From the NCBI GenBank assembly GCA_009845645.1, contig VXZF01000463.1, positions 1 to 9,871 of the forward strand: DNA of 9,871 nt. Reading direction: 5' to 3'. Position 1 is the stretch's first letter; the number at the start of each line of letters is the position of its first letter. Positions 1 through 7,464 of the stretch are shown here, in pieces. The DNA is from Gemmatimonadota bacterium. Lineage in GTDB: Bacteria; Latescibacterota; UBA2968; UBA8231. The notes beneath the pieces are model-generated. The model had not been told where the DNA came from. It worked only from the letters and a program-made list of their open reading frames with translations, and did no database searches. The position numbers were made by a program, and so were the translations under genes.

Positions 1-1
1 C

Positions 2-973
2 GACGGAGGGACTCCCGAAAACACGGCGGCCATGACCGAGTGGGTGCGGCGCTCGGCGGAGATGGTGCGCTCGCGGCCAGGCGAGCCGGGCGTGGTGGGC
101 GCGCGGATCTTCCCCACGGAAAAGGGCAACCTCGAGCAGGGCCTCGACGTGAGGACGTGGCTCGGCGAAGGCCTGCTCGACTTCGTCGTGCCGGTCGCCT
201 ACATCTACACCGTTCTCGATCCCGACATGCCCTTCGACTGGGTGGTCGGGCCAGCCCACGACGCGGGTGCCTCGGTTTACGGATTCCTACAGCACTACAC
301 ACAGGAACAAATCGTCGGTGCCAGCGGCAGGCGGTACCCCAGCTTGGAGCACTTCCGGGCCGCTGCGGCCAACTACTGGGAGAAGGGCGTCGACGGCCTG
401 TACACTTGGATGATGGACTGGCCCCTCGGCGACGCGGAGCGCAACATCCTCACCGCGATCGGCTCGCCGCAGCTCGTCCGCGAGCGCGACAAGCGCTATG
501 CTCTGGCCCGCAAGTACGACGGCGCGGCGCGGGTCGACTATCGCCACCACATCCCGCACGAGCTTTCCCCGCCCCTCCCCACTGCAGCCCACCAGATCCC
601 CTTCACCATCGCCGACGACATCGCCGCGGCCGACAGCCACGTCAGCGGGACGACGCTGCGCATCTACCTGACCAACGTCGTATCCGCGGACCGGTTCAAC
701 ATCGCCCTGAACGGACACTCGCTGGCCGGCGAGACGTGCCGCCGCGTCTGGAAGCAGGATGACGCCTATCCCTACACGAACCCGCGGAACCACTGGCTGG
801 AATTCGATCTCGTCGACTGCGTGCCCTGCAAGGGCGAGAACCTTCTGGGGGTGTCGCTGGAGAGCCGACCGGACGGTCTGACCGGAAGCGTCACCATCCA
901 AGAGGTCGAGGTGGAGGTGCGCTACAGCCCGTATCCGATGGGGCTAGGGGGTTCCACTCACGATTTGAGGTGA
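2..973 (+). CDS. Putative glycoside-hydrolase-like protein, C-terminal part (5' truncated by window edge)
   Basis: The frame is open from base 2 through the ATG at 32 to a TGA at 971-973, giving 323 visible residues. The ten codons before the ATG read as protein and continue smoothly into it, so the gene almost certainly begins outside the window. The first ~160 residues resemble the C-terminal half of a TIM-barrel of the GHL10/'family 10 glycosyl hydrolase-like' type: a 'GARIFPT' strand, 'LDVRTWLGEGLLDFVVPVAY' (an enzyme-like strand/helix pair), and 'DGLYTWMMDWPL' near the barrel end. The last ~130 residues look like a beta-sandwich accessory domain. I infer a carbohydrate-active enzyme; substrate and catalytic acids cannot be assigned because the N-terminal half is missing. 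The gene is GC-rich (37 of 60 bases at 361-420). Its 3' end overlaps the opposite-strand nitrilase gene by 30 bases. No signal peptide can be judged. Family assignment is from recollection of similar proteins, moderately sure. Confidence 0.72.
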   Translation, partial: DGGTPENTAAMTEWVRRSAEMVRSRPGEPGVVGARIFPTEKGNLEQGLDVRTWLGEGLLDFVVPVAYIYTVLDPDMPFDWVVGPAHDAGASVYGFLQHYTQEQIVGASGRRYPSLEHFRAAAANYWEKGVDGLYTWMMDWPLGDAERNILTAIGSPQLVRERDKRYALARKYDGAARVDYRHHIPHELSPPLPTAAHQIPFTIADDIAAADSHVSGTTLRIYLTNVVSADRFNIALNGHSLAGETCRRVWKQDDAYPYTNPRNHWLEFDLVDCVPCKGENLLGVSLESRPDGLTGSVTIQEVEVEVRYSPYPMGLGGSTHDLR

Positions 974-1828
974 CGCGTAAAGATCGGGCCTGGCCTCGTT
1001 GGCTGTGAAGCAACCAGACGATCGCGCTTGCTCGATTAAATCTCTCGAGACCTCGGTCACGATCATGCCTTCCACGGGCGCGTGTTCGTCGATGAACTGA
1101 CCGTGCGGATCGATCGCGAAGGCGAGCCCTGGAAACCATGCGTTGCCACTCTTTCCCGCTTGGTTGGCGTAGAAAATGTAGAGCGCATTGTCCACGGCCC
1201 TTGCTGGCAGGACCTGGGCGGCCAACTGTCGATGTTCGGCGGCCTGTTCGGTCTGATCGCCGTCAGGGGTGACGTTGTCAGCGCAGCCGCTTGCACCCAC
1301 GGCGAGGAGGAAAAAGTCCGCGCCCTGCTGTGCGGCGGTGCGGAAGATCTCCGGAAACCTCAGGTCGTAGCAGATCCCCACGCCGAAGGTCCAGCCTTGC
1401 GATGTCACGACGGGGAGCTGGCTCCCCGGTTCGAACCAGGCTCGCTCGGTTTCATTCGGGATGTGCAGTTTGGTGAAGGTCGCGAGGTACCCGCCGGGCC
1501 CGACGATGTAGGCGCTGTTGCGATAGCGTTCGCCCGCCGGCTCGATGGTACCGACGACAAGGGTCATGTCGAGTTCGCGGCAGAGCGACTCGAGGAACGG
1601 AACCGATTGCTCGGCCGCTGCTTCGGCGATCCGCATGGACTCCTCGGGGGGAATGTCCGACTTGTTCATCGAGCCCGTGATGCACTCTTCGGGAAAGAGC
1701 GCAAACGCAGCACCTTGCTCGCGAGCCTTGCTCGACCACTCGGCAATCCGGTCGAGGTTGGTCGTGGGGTCGCCCATCGCGCTGTGCATGGCGATTGATG
1801 CGACATATGTTTCACTACCCCTTATCAT
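944..1828 (-). CDS. Carbon-nitrogen hydrolase (nitrilase superfamily), amidase-like
   Basis: Complete 294-residue enzyme from the ATG at 1828. The Glu-Lys-Cys triad of the nitrilase superfamily is visible: E47 in 'LFPEECITG', K120 in 'FTKLHIPNE' and C153 in 'GVGICYDLRFPE'. The N-terminus 'VASIAMHSAMGDPTTNLDRI' and the later 'LPARAVDNALYIFYANQAG' also fit the alpha-beta-beta-alpha fold. The family hydrolyses the C-N bond of amides, nitriles or carbamoyl compounds in the cytoplasm; the substrate here is unknown. No signal peptide is seen. The frame is open further upstream with a TTG at 1855 and a GTG at 1846, which would add nine or six residues. I chose the ATG because the family's first beta strand starts about eight residues later, but no convincing ribosome binding site separates the options. 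It lies 94 bases downstream of the DUF4249 gene on the same strand and overlaps the glycosidase-like gene by 30 bases at its 3' end. A second, clearly different nitrilase gene lies at the other end of the window. Confidence 0.93.
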   Translation of the reverse strand: MIRGSETYVASIAMHSAMGDPTTNLDRIAEWSSKAREQGAAFALFPEECITGSMNKSDIPPEESMRIAEAAAEQSVPFLESLCRELDMTLVVGTIEPAGERYRNSAYIVGPGGYLATFTKLHIPNETERAWFEPGSQLPVVTSQGWTFGVGICYDLRFPEIFRTAAQQGADFFLLAVGASGCADNVTPDGDQTEQAAEHRQLAAQVLPARAVDNALYIFYANQAGKSGNAWFPGLAFAIDPHGQFIDEHAPVEGMIVTEVSRDLIEQARSSGCFTANEARPDLYASPQIVSGTP

Positions 1829-1922
1829 CCCGGTAATATATGGCACCGTGCTCAAGGCGGGAATGCTGGTTGATCAGAATGTTGACAGAGTTGGTCGTAA
1901 TGAGATGGCGTATCTGTCTTGG

Positions 1923-2789
1923 TCAGGGCCCTCTCTCTTCCACGATTTGCAGTTCGGCAGTATCCACTTCACTGGCTCCGAAATATCCCAATGCATATCG
2001 CTGGGGATTGGTCAGATTCTCTATGTTGCCCCTAATCAACGACGCAGGCGTAGGGAAGAGGGGATCTTGCCCTGTTTCCTCGAAAAGCAGGAAGTAATAT
2101 TCAAAGGCCTCTTTCGATAAGGAGAGCTGTCTCACGAGGACCAACTGATCCGATTTTACCGTGGCTTCTTGGTTGGGTTCGAAACCGATGACGTGCTCTC
2201 CGTCAAAAAACTCATCCGATCCGACAAAGTTGAGCGAATTGCCAGGATCGGGCTCTGCCTGCAGTACGTCGTCCGCGAATTGCTCCCACAAATAGTAATC
2301 TTCGCGACCCGGGACGTCTTGATAGTCGATCTTTACTCGAATGCCTCCGTCCTCGAACGAATTGGCCTTCTCAAACTGCTGGTAGATAGAGTCGATGGGC
2401 GCGACGGGAAGTAGTGTTTCGACTGCTCGATAGGATTCGCCCTCAAGGTCAATTTCAAGGGTGTAGGTCCTGCCAACTTCTGGCCGCATGTCCCTGTTTT
2501 CGTACATGCCGGCTTGGCGCGAGGACTCAGCGAAGAGGTAGGTGGTACCCTCATCGTCGTGTACGATCACCTCTGCTCCGCTGACCACAGGTGTGGCTTC
2601 ATTGCTGAAATAGGGGGCTGTGGTAGACAATCTGATCGACTGCGCGACTGCGCGATCATCTTGGTGGCGCTCGATGCGACCTTCAACGACGAGTCGTTCC
2701 GGTCCTTCTTCTACATCGATATTGACGACTCTCTCACATCCCATGATCACGGGGACTGACAGCCAGACGGCGATTAGTATGTTTTTCAT
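1923..2789 (-). CDS. DUF4249-type outer-membrane lipoprotein, partner of TonB-dependent receptor
   Basis: 288-residue protein starting at the ATG at 2789. It opens with a short lipoprotein signal peptide: a hydrophobic stretch of residues 3-17 ending in I-M-G-C, with Cys18 as the predicted lipidated residue. The following 'ERLVVEGRIERH' and the beta-rich remainder, with 'YTLEIDLEGESYRAVETLLP', match my recollection of the DUF4249 family, whose genes usually follow a TonB-dependent receptor gene in Bacteroidota-type genomes. The start is chosen because it makes the signal peptide N-terminal and lies two bases after the receptor's stop codon. A longer open frame reaching 2942 runs back into the receptor gene and is not needed. 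Upstream there is only a weak GGA 12 bases from the ATG, so translation is probably coupled to the receptor. By context I infer a surface-associated accessory protein for uptake, analogous in position to SusD but not homologous by any motif I can see. The substrate is unknown. Confidence 0.85.
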   Translation of the reverse strand: MKNILIAVWLSVPVIMGCERVVNIDVEEGPERLVVEGRIERHQDDRAVAQSIRLSTTAPYFSNEATPVVSGAEVIVHDDEGTTYLFAESSRQAGMYENRDMRPEVGRTYTLEIDLEGESYRAVETLLPVAPIDSIYQQFEKANSFEDGGIRVKIDYQDVPGREDYYLWEQFADDVLQAEPDPGNSLNFVGSDEFFDGEHVIGFEPNQEATVKSDQLVLVRQLSLSKEAFEYYFLLFEETGQDPLFPTPASLIRGNIENLTNPQRYALGYFGASEVDTAELQIVEERGP

Positions 2790-2791
2790 AT

Positions 2792-5155
2792 TTAGAAGTT
2801 CCGGTTGTAGGTTATGCTGGGCAGGATTCCGAAAAGGGATGTTTGTACGGCTTCGGTGACAAGCTTGTCGTTCTCGTTTTGCCGCACGTAAACTGAGGCG
2901 GAGTTGCGTCGGTTGTACACGTTGTAGATGGTAAAGGCCCAACTGTTTTCATTGGCTGTCGTGTAGGTCAGTCCCAGATCCAAGCGGTGATAGGTTGGCA
3001 GGCGAGCCCCATGACGGGTCTCGTACTGGGGAACAATAAAATTGGCGAATTCGTAGCGGCTGGCCGGAAAGGTGGAGGGCGGACCTGTGGCAAGGACGAG
3101 ATTCGTCGATAGCGACCAGCGGGGTTTGAGCGCGTATACCGTTGTTAGGGTCAGGTCGTGTGTCTTGTCGTTGCTAGCTGGATAGTACCTCCCGTTGTTG
3201 ATGCCCGGATCGCCGTTACCTAGTCCAGGGACTTGTCGCTCGGTGCGCGACCACGTGTACCCCAACCAACCGGTTAATTGTCCGGTGCGCTTGCGCACCA
3301 TCAGCTCCACGCCGTAGGAACGGCCCTCGCCCTTTAGTAGCTCGGTTTCCAGGTTGTTGTTGACGGTCAGGTCGGCTCCGGCGACGTAGTCGATCTGGTT
3401 GTTCATTTTCTTGTAGTAGGCTTCGATCGAGGCTTCGTACGTGTTGTCCTGGAGATTTCGGAAGTAGCCAGCGGCGATCTGGTTGGCTGTTTGCGGCTCA
3501 ACAAAAGGTCCGCTGGGCCTCCAGATGTCCAATGGCTGGGACGCGGTAGTATTGGAGATGAGGTGGATATACTGCCGGATGCGATTATAGCTCACCTTGA
3601 TCGAGCTGGCCTCTGTCAAGGACCATCGTGCCGACGCTCGGGGCTCCAGACCAGCAAAGCTCTGTATGTTTTCCCTCTCCCCAAACGAGATGACGCTATC
3701 GACCACGCCCGCTTCGTACCGGCTTAGGGTCTCGTTGTAAACGATGGGTTGATTATCGCGATAGGCGGGAAGGTCCTGGGCACCCTGACGTCTGAACGCT
3801 GAGAGACGCAACCCATATTGGAGGGAGATAAAGTCGGTGAGTTGATGGTCCAGGCTGAGGTACGCGCCTGGCTCTATGGCGTTTTGTTGATCCAGTTCCG
3901 TTGGCACAACAGAGGACGCTTTCCCAATGGGTTTGATGGTGCCGGGGGTAAAGTTGTAATGGATGGTACTCGCGCCGAAGTTGACCGCATTTCCTTCGCT
4001 CAGTGAGTAGGAGAAATCCGCTTTGAGCTTGTAGTTGGTTATGTGTGATAACCAATTGTGTTCCGCGCCTGCCGTGAATGTATCGCTATCGTAGCTGTAC
4101 CTGCTGAACACTCCCGTGAAGTTCGCGAAGAGTCGCCGGCTGAAGAGGTTCCAGCGGATGGTGGCTGTGGTATTCCCCCACGCGTTGCCGAAGATGTCCG
4201 CTACTTTGAACGCGTCTCTGCCACGATAGCCCGAGATAAAAAGCCGGTTGTTGTCGTTGATATTGTAGTTGCCTTTGAAGTTGACGTCGTAGAAGTGGGC
4301 GGTGCTCTTGTCACTGCTAAACGCGTTGTAGAAGATGTCGCCGTATGAACGGCGAGCGGCGATCACGTAGGATCCGCGACCATTGGCGACCGGTCCTTCA
4401 AGGAGCAGCCGCCCCGAGAGGACGCCTATTCCCGCTTTGCCGCGGAACTCTTTGGCATTGCCCTCCTTTTGTCGCACGTCCAGCACTGAAGACAAGCGTC
4501 CGCCATATTGAGCTGGGCTACCGCCTTTGTAGATCTTGATATCTTTGGTGATGTCGGCGTTGAAAACTGAGAAGAAGCCGAAGAGATGAGCGGCGTTATA
4601 GACGATGGCTTCGTCAAGTAGGACGAGATTCTGATCTGCTGCGCCACCGCGCACGTTGAAGCCCGCAGCCCCTTCGCGTACGGTCGTCACTCCCGGCAAC
4701 AGTTGAATTGTTTGTACCACGTCTGCTTCGCCCAATACAGCCGGCGTGCGCTGTACAGTCTGTATGTCCAACTCGGCTGCGCTCATTTCGATCGATTCGA
4801 CATGCTCATCGGCTTGGTGTGCGCTCACAGCGATCTGCCCTAGTTCGATGACGGCTGCCCGCATTTCGATGTTGAGCACTTGATCCTGATGCGGATCTGT
4901 CGTGCGCACGATTGATTCGTAGCCGATGAAGCTAAAGCTGATTTCATGAGCTCCTGCTGGCAGTCGCAGCGAGTAATGCCCGTAGGCATTCGTGGTTGTA
5001 CCCACCTGAAGGGTCGTTACAACGACGTTGACGCCCGGTAGGGCTTCGCCGTCGGCCGCATCTTTGATTTGGCCGCTAACGGTGAGTGTCTCCTGGGCTG
5101 GGCTGTTTGTGATTGTCGTGAGCAGCAGACAAGCTGTTAGGAGGGATTTGTGCAT
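2792..5155 (-). CDS. TonB-dependent outer-membrane receptor with N-terminal carboxypeptidase-regulatory-like domain
   Basis: 787-residue protein. Residues 1-20 form a signal peptide ('LLLTTIT' core, likely cleavage after SPA or AQ). Residues ~24-105 are a carboxypeptidase-regulatory-like beta-sandwich ('VSGQIKDAADGEALPGVNVVV', 'YGHYSLRLPAGAHEISFSFIGYE'). The plug domain spans ~125-230 ('LLPGVTTVREGAAGFNVRGG', 'LLDEAIVYNAAHLFGFFS', 'IKIYKGGSPAQYGGRLSSVLDV'). The remainder is an outer-membrane beta barrel with many alternating aromatic strands and a terminal Phe ('SITYNRNF'), the usual signal for barrel assembly. The protein takes up large or scarce substrates across the outer membrane using TonB/ExbBD energy; no TonB or Exb genes are in the window and the substrate is not predictable. 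The ATG at 5155 begins the signal peptide; the ribosome site is weak (AGG ten bases upstream). It overlaps nothing and is followed after two bases by the DUF4249 gene, surely one transcript. Its 227-base upstream region carries a TGTAA-type repeat array and a nested palindrome. Confidence 0.95.
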   Translation of the reverse strand: MHKSLLTACLLLTTITNSPAQETLTVSGQIKDAADGEALPGVNVVVTTLQVGTTTNAYGHYSLRLPAGAHEISFSFIGYESIVRTTDPHQDQVLNIEMRAAVIELGQIAVSAHQADEHVESIEMSAAELDIQTVQRTPAVLGEADVVQTIQLLPGVTTVREGAAGFNVRGGAADQNLVLLDEAIVYNAAHLFGFFSVFNADITKDIKIYKGGSPAQYGGRLSSVLDVRQKEGNAKEFRGKAGIGVLSGRLLLEGPVANGRGSYVIAARRSYGDIFYNAFSSDKSTAHFYDVNFKGNYNINDNNRLFISGYRGRDAFKVADIFGNAWGNTTATIRWNLFSRRLFANFTGVFSRYSYDSDTFTAGAEHNWLSHITNYKLKADFSYSLSEGNAVNFGASTIHYNFTPGTIKPIGKASSVVPTELDQQNAIEPGAYLSLDHQLTDFISLQYGLRLSAFRRQGAQDLPAYRDNQPIVYNETLSRYEAGVVDSVISFGERENIQSFAGLEPRASARWSLTEASSIKVSYNRIRQYIHLISNTTASQPLDIWRPSGPFVEPQTANQIAAGYFRNLQDNTYEASIEAYYKKMNNQIDYVAGADLTVNNNLETELLKGEGRSYGVELMVRKRTGQLTGWLGYTWSRTERQVPGLGNGDPGINNGRYYPASNDKTHDLTLTTVYALKPRWSLSTNLVLATGPPSTFPASRYEFANFIVPQYETRHGARLPTYHRLDLGLTYTTANENSWAFTIYNVYNRRNSASVYVRQNENDKLVTEAVQTSLFGILPSITYNRNF

Positions 5156-5205
5156 AGGTTCTTTACCTGGTTAATAGCTACGTGTATGTGCGTCAAGGCT
5201 TCTAG

Positions 5206-5237
5206 GTGACCATGTATTGCACAGTGCAGTGGTCATC
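5206..5237. promoter_or_regulatory. Nested inverted repeat upstream of the receptor gene
   Basis: An outer inverted repeat TGACCA (5207-5212) / TGGTCA (5230-5235) encloses a tighter 11-base palindrome TGCAC-A-GTGCA (5218-5228). The outer arms extend by one more G:C pair beyond a mismatch. It lies 52-82 bases before the receptor ATG, where an operator or the 5' leader would be. There is no T-run on either side, so it does not look like a terminator. Function is inferred only from position and symmetry. Confidence 0.4.
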
Positions 5238-5292
5238 TGACGAGCGGCACAACTAATACTACGATCCGGCTGTTAACTGAGGATTGCTGCTG

Positions 5293-5330
5293 TGTAACGA
5301 ATTGTAATAAGATGTGAACGGTGTGAACGG
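5293..5330. promoter_or_regulatory. Tandem TGTAA/TGTGAAC repeat array, probable OmpR/CpxR-type operator upstream of the receptor gene
   Basis: Four units begin at 5293 (TGTAAC), 5303 (TGTAAT), 5313 (TGTGAACGG) and 5322 (TGTGAACGG), spaced 10, 10 and 9 bases, i.e. about one helical turn each. The last two are a perfect 9-base tandem repeat, followed by a degenerate third (TGCGGACGC, 5331-5339). The first pair reads GTAAC-N5-GTAAT, close to the CpxR box GTAAA-N5-GTAAA known from enterobacteria. The array lies 138-175 bases upstream of the receptor ATG and just downstream of the kinase gene. A related pair precedes the response-regulator gene. I infer binding by the neighbouring response regulator. 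Confidence 0.55.
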
Positions 5331-5382
5331 TGCGGACGCACGAGTATTCGGGGACCGACAAAGAGGGGGTGTGGTCACGGAT

Positions 5383-6687
5383 TCAGGGAAATGTGAGCAG
5401 GACGCATGTTCCTTTGTTCGGTTGGCTCGTAATATCGATCTGTCCTCCGTGTGCCTCCATGATTTTCTTGCATACGCTCATGCCCAAGCCATAGCCGCCA
5501 GTTTGTTTGGAACGAGATTTATCCACGCGGTAGAAGGGCTCGAAGATGTGGGGGAGATCGTCTTTTGGGATGCCTGATCCGTAGTCTTGCACCTTGATAA
5601 GGATCTTCCCTTGCTCCCGGGCACAGGTGACTTCGATGGGATCTTTCGCGTTGGAGTGTCTGGTGGCATTCGAGAGGAGATTGTTGAGGACCGTTGTTAC
5701 TCTTGTTGGGTCGACGCTCACTATGAGGTCTTCAGGTGAGCATTGGAGGACGACGCCAGGTTTTTGGTCTTGGTAATTCTTGCACGTATCCATTAGGAGA
5801 TCAAGGATATTGATCGGTTCGGGTTGGAGTCCTCCATAGGAGCTGTTTAGGCGCTCAGTTTCGAGGATTTCTGTCACCATTGCTTCCATATGCTTGATGT
5901 TTCTGTGGAGGGTTTGCTTGGTCTTGTCGTGCTTGAGAAACTCCAGAGCTACTAGCATGCGCGTTAGCGGTGAGCGTAACTCGTGACTCACGTCGAGCAG
6001 CAACTGGTCGCGTGCCTGGAGTGACTCACGGATTTGCTGGGTCATATGGTTGAACGAGAGTGCGAGCTGGCCAAGCTCGTCGACGCTATTGGTCTTGATC
6101 TCAAAGTCGAGGTTGCCTTCCCCAATTGCTCTTACGCCCTCATGTAGTGCTTTTATGGGTTTGAGTTGGTTGCGAAGTATGAGGTAGATGGAGAAGAAGG
6201 AGAATATGACGAGTCCAAGTGAGATGAAATCATAGAGTTCATCTTGAGGTAGATGGCCGGCTTTGAGGAGATTGAGCTGATAGTGGCCATGGTCTGATTG
6301 CAGATCTACGAATATGCCTTCGCTTTCGCTTTCCTCGCTGATCATGATCCTGACTCGATCATCCTCCTCATAGGGGATCATGGCCTCTCTCTTCTTCACC
6401 TGCATGTCGGGGTCACTTTGCCAAATGACGCCGTTGCTTTCATACCTGATGTCCACTTGTAGGCTGTCTGCTGTTTGTTGTAGTCGATGCGGATCGGGTT
6501 GTGGTCCAAGGTCGGCTACAATGCCTTGTGCGTGCCTCACCATGAGGCCTGATAGGGCCGGTAGAATGCTGCTTTGTAGTTCACGTTCTTCAAGCCAGAG
6601 GAGGAGGGTTGTCGTGATTGCGACGGCGAGGAAGAACAGTAGGAAGATCCTCAGAAAGAGCGACCGCTTGATATTGAAGAGTCTCAT
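5383..6687 (-). CDS. Membrane sensor histidine kinase, CpxA-like
   Basis: 434 residues. Transmembrane segments lie at ~9-32 and ~152-171, enclosing a ~120-residue periplasmic sensor region. A HAMP linker follows at ~172-222 ('QLKPIKALHEGVRAIGEGNL', 'DELGQLALSFNHM'), then HisKA with phospho-acceptor H235 in 'LDVSHELRSPLTR', and a HATPase_c domain with the N box ('NNLLSNATRHS', N340), G1 box 'DYGSGIP' (368-374) and G2 box 'GGYGLGMS' (397-404). All residues needed for autophosphorylation are present. It should sense an envelope or periplasmic signal and phosphorylate the regulator encoded just upstream. The ATG at 6687 overlaps that gene's stop as ATGA and is preceded by AGAGG four bases away inside the regulator gene, so the pair is translationally coupled. 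HisKA and HAMP sequences look most like CpxA; the periplasmic region is not recognisably CpxP-sensing, so the stimulus is unknown. A 227-base gap separates it from the receptor gene. Confidence 0.95.
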   Translation of the reverse strand: MRLFNIKRSLFLRIFLLFFLAVAITTTLLLWLEERELQSSILPALSGLMVRHAQGIVADLGPQPDPHRLQQTADSLQVDIRYESNGVIWQSDPDMQVKKREAMIPYEEDDRVRIMISEESESEGIFVDLQSDHGHYQLNLLKAGHLPQDELYDFISLGLVIFSFFSIYLILRNQLKPIKALHEGVRAIGEGNLDFEIKTNSVDELGQLALSFNHMTQQIRESLQARDQLLLDVSHELRSPLTRMLVALEFLKHDKTKQTLHRNIKHMEAMVTEILETERLNSSYGGLQPEPINILDLLMDTCKNYQDQKPGVVLQCSPEDLIVSVDPTRVTTVLNNLLSNATRHSNAKDPIEVTCAREQGKILIKVQDYGSGIPKDDLPHIFEPFYRVDKSRSKQTGGYGLGMSVCKKIMEAHGGQIDITSQPNKGTCVLLTFP

Positions 6688-7379
6688 ACTGCCTCTGTGG
6701 CGCCGAGGAACATGTATCCTGCACCGCGAATTGTTCGTATGTAGCGAGGGTTTTTCGGGTCATCTTTTAGCTTGTTGCGTATTCTGGATATGAGGACATC
6801 AACTGAGCGGTCGAAGGCCTCCCAGTCTACTCCTCGAATACTCTGCATGATATAGTCTCGACTGAGGACTCTTCCCTGGCTTTGGACGAGCAGAGCCAGC
6901 ATTTCGAATTCTGTTGTTGTGAGATTCAAGGCGACGCCATCGAGTGTGGCGGTGTATTTCTCCAAGCTAATTTTGAGACTGCCGACGTGGAGAAGGTCTT
7001 TCTTGGCCGGCTTGTGCCCTCGTCTGAGGACTGCTTGTATTCTCGCGACCAGCTCTCTTGCTTCAAATGGCTTGGGTAGGTAGTCGTCTGCTCCGAGTTC
7101 GAGTCCGACGACACGATCTGTGATGTCCCCACGGGCCGTGAGCATAATAATGGGCAGCGTATTTGTTTCTCGGATGGTCTTGCACACCTTGAATCCATCC
7201 AATTCTGGTAACATGACATCAAGAATGACCAAGTCGAAGTCGCTTGTTCCAAGAAGCTCGAGACCCTTAGACGGGCTGTGCACAGCGGTTGTCTGGTAGC
7301 CGAAGTCTCCCAAGTAGGTCTCTAAGAGGTCGGTGAGTTCTTGGTCATCATCGATGATTAGTATTGAATCCATTATCAT
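6684..7379 (-). CDS. OmpR/CpxR-family response regulator
   Basis: 231 residues from the ATG at 7379. The receiver domain (~4-120) has the acidic pair D10-D11 in 'ILIIDDDQEL', phospho-acceptor D54 in 'LVILDVMLPELDG', the switch T81 in 'IIMLTARGD' and K103 in 'YLPKPFEARELVARIQAVLR'. A winged-helix DNA-binding domain occupies ~130-231 ('LTTTEFEMLALLVQSQGRVLSRD', 'DVLISRIRNKL', 'IRTIRGAGYMF'). The stretch 'DRVVGLELGADDYLPKPF' is strikingly like CpxR. It should bind tandem direct repeats as a dimer after phosphorylation by the adjacent kinase. A second ATG at 7373 (two codons in) could be the true start: the AGGA element is 9 bases from it but only 3 from the first. The gene overlaps the kinase by four bases. 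Its own upstream region holds a TGTAAC-N5-TGTAAC pair, suggesting autoregulation, and a similar array lies before the receptor gene. Confidence 0.95.
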   Translation of the reverse strand: MIMDSILIIDDDQELTDLLETYLGDFGYQTTAVHSPSKGLELLGTSDFDLVILDVMLPELDGFKVCKTIRETNTLPIIMLTARGDITDRVVGLELGADDYLPKPFEARELVARIQAVLRRGHKPAKKDLLHVGSLKISLEKYTATLDGVALNLTTTEFEMLALLVQSQGRVLSRDYIMQSIRGVDWEAFDRSVDVLISRIRNKLKDDPKNPRYIRTIRGAGYMFLGATEAV

Positions 7380-7423
7380 GAGTCCTATGAGTCCTTGCTT
7401 CTGTAAGGAGAAGAAAACCTTGT

Positions 7424-7453
7424 AGTGTAAATGGATTTTTTCTGCTTTGTAAC
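7424..7453 (-). promoter_or_regulatory. Candidate sigma70-like promoter of the response regulator/kinase operon
   Basis: Read on the - strand, GTTACA (7453-7448) as -35 and TACACT (7429-7424) as -10 are separated by 18 bases; each matches four of six consensus positions. The -35 would coincide with the proximal TGTAAC operator unit, and transcription would start about 40 bases before the ATG. The match is modest and the lineage may use a different promoter consensus. Confidence 0.3.
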
Positions 7454-7464
7454 AGATATGTAAC
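7448..7464. promoter_or_regulatory. TGTAAC-N5-TGTAAC direct repeat, probable operator of the two-component operon
   Basis: Two perfect TGTAAC units start at 7448 and 7459, 11 bases apart; a further TGTAAA starts at 7426, exactly two 11-base steps away. Equivalent to GTAAC-N6-GTAAC, this resembles known CpxR boxes and the tandem half-sites of OmpR/PhoB regulators. It lies 69-85 bases before the first ATG of the regulator gene. The repeats have the same orientation relative to the downstream gene as those before the receptor gene. Confidence 0.55.

Noticed and set aside
40..762. Long open frame (240 residues) on the + strand in another frame
   Set aside because: It lies wholly inside the glycosidase-like gene; its Arg/Ala/Gly-rich composition is what GC-rich DNA gives in a wrong frame.
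1082..1798. 238-residue open frame on the + strand
   Set aside because: It is antisense to the nitrilase gene, which has a full catalytic triad; the translation shows no recognisable fold.
2790..2942. N-terminal extension of the DUF4249 protein by 51 residues
   Set aside because: It would overlap the receptor gene and bury the lipoprotein signal peptide internally; the ATG at 2789 explains the signal peptide and the two-base spacing.
5330..5341. GTGCG-GA-CGCAC inverted repeat as a terminator for the kinase gene
   Set aside because: Two-base loop and no T-run; it partly overlaps the degenerate end of the repeat array.
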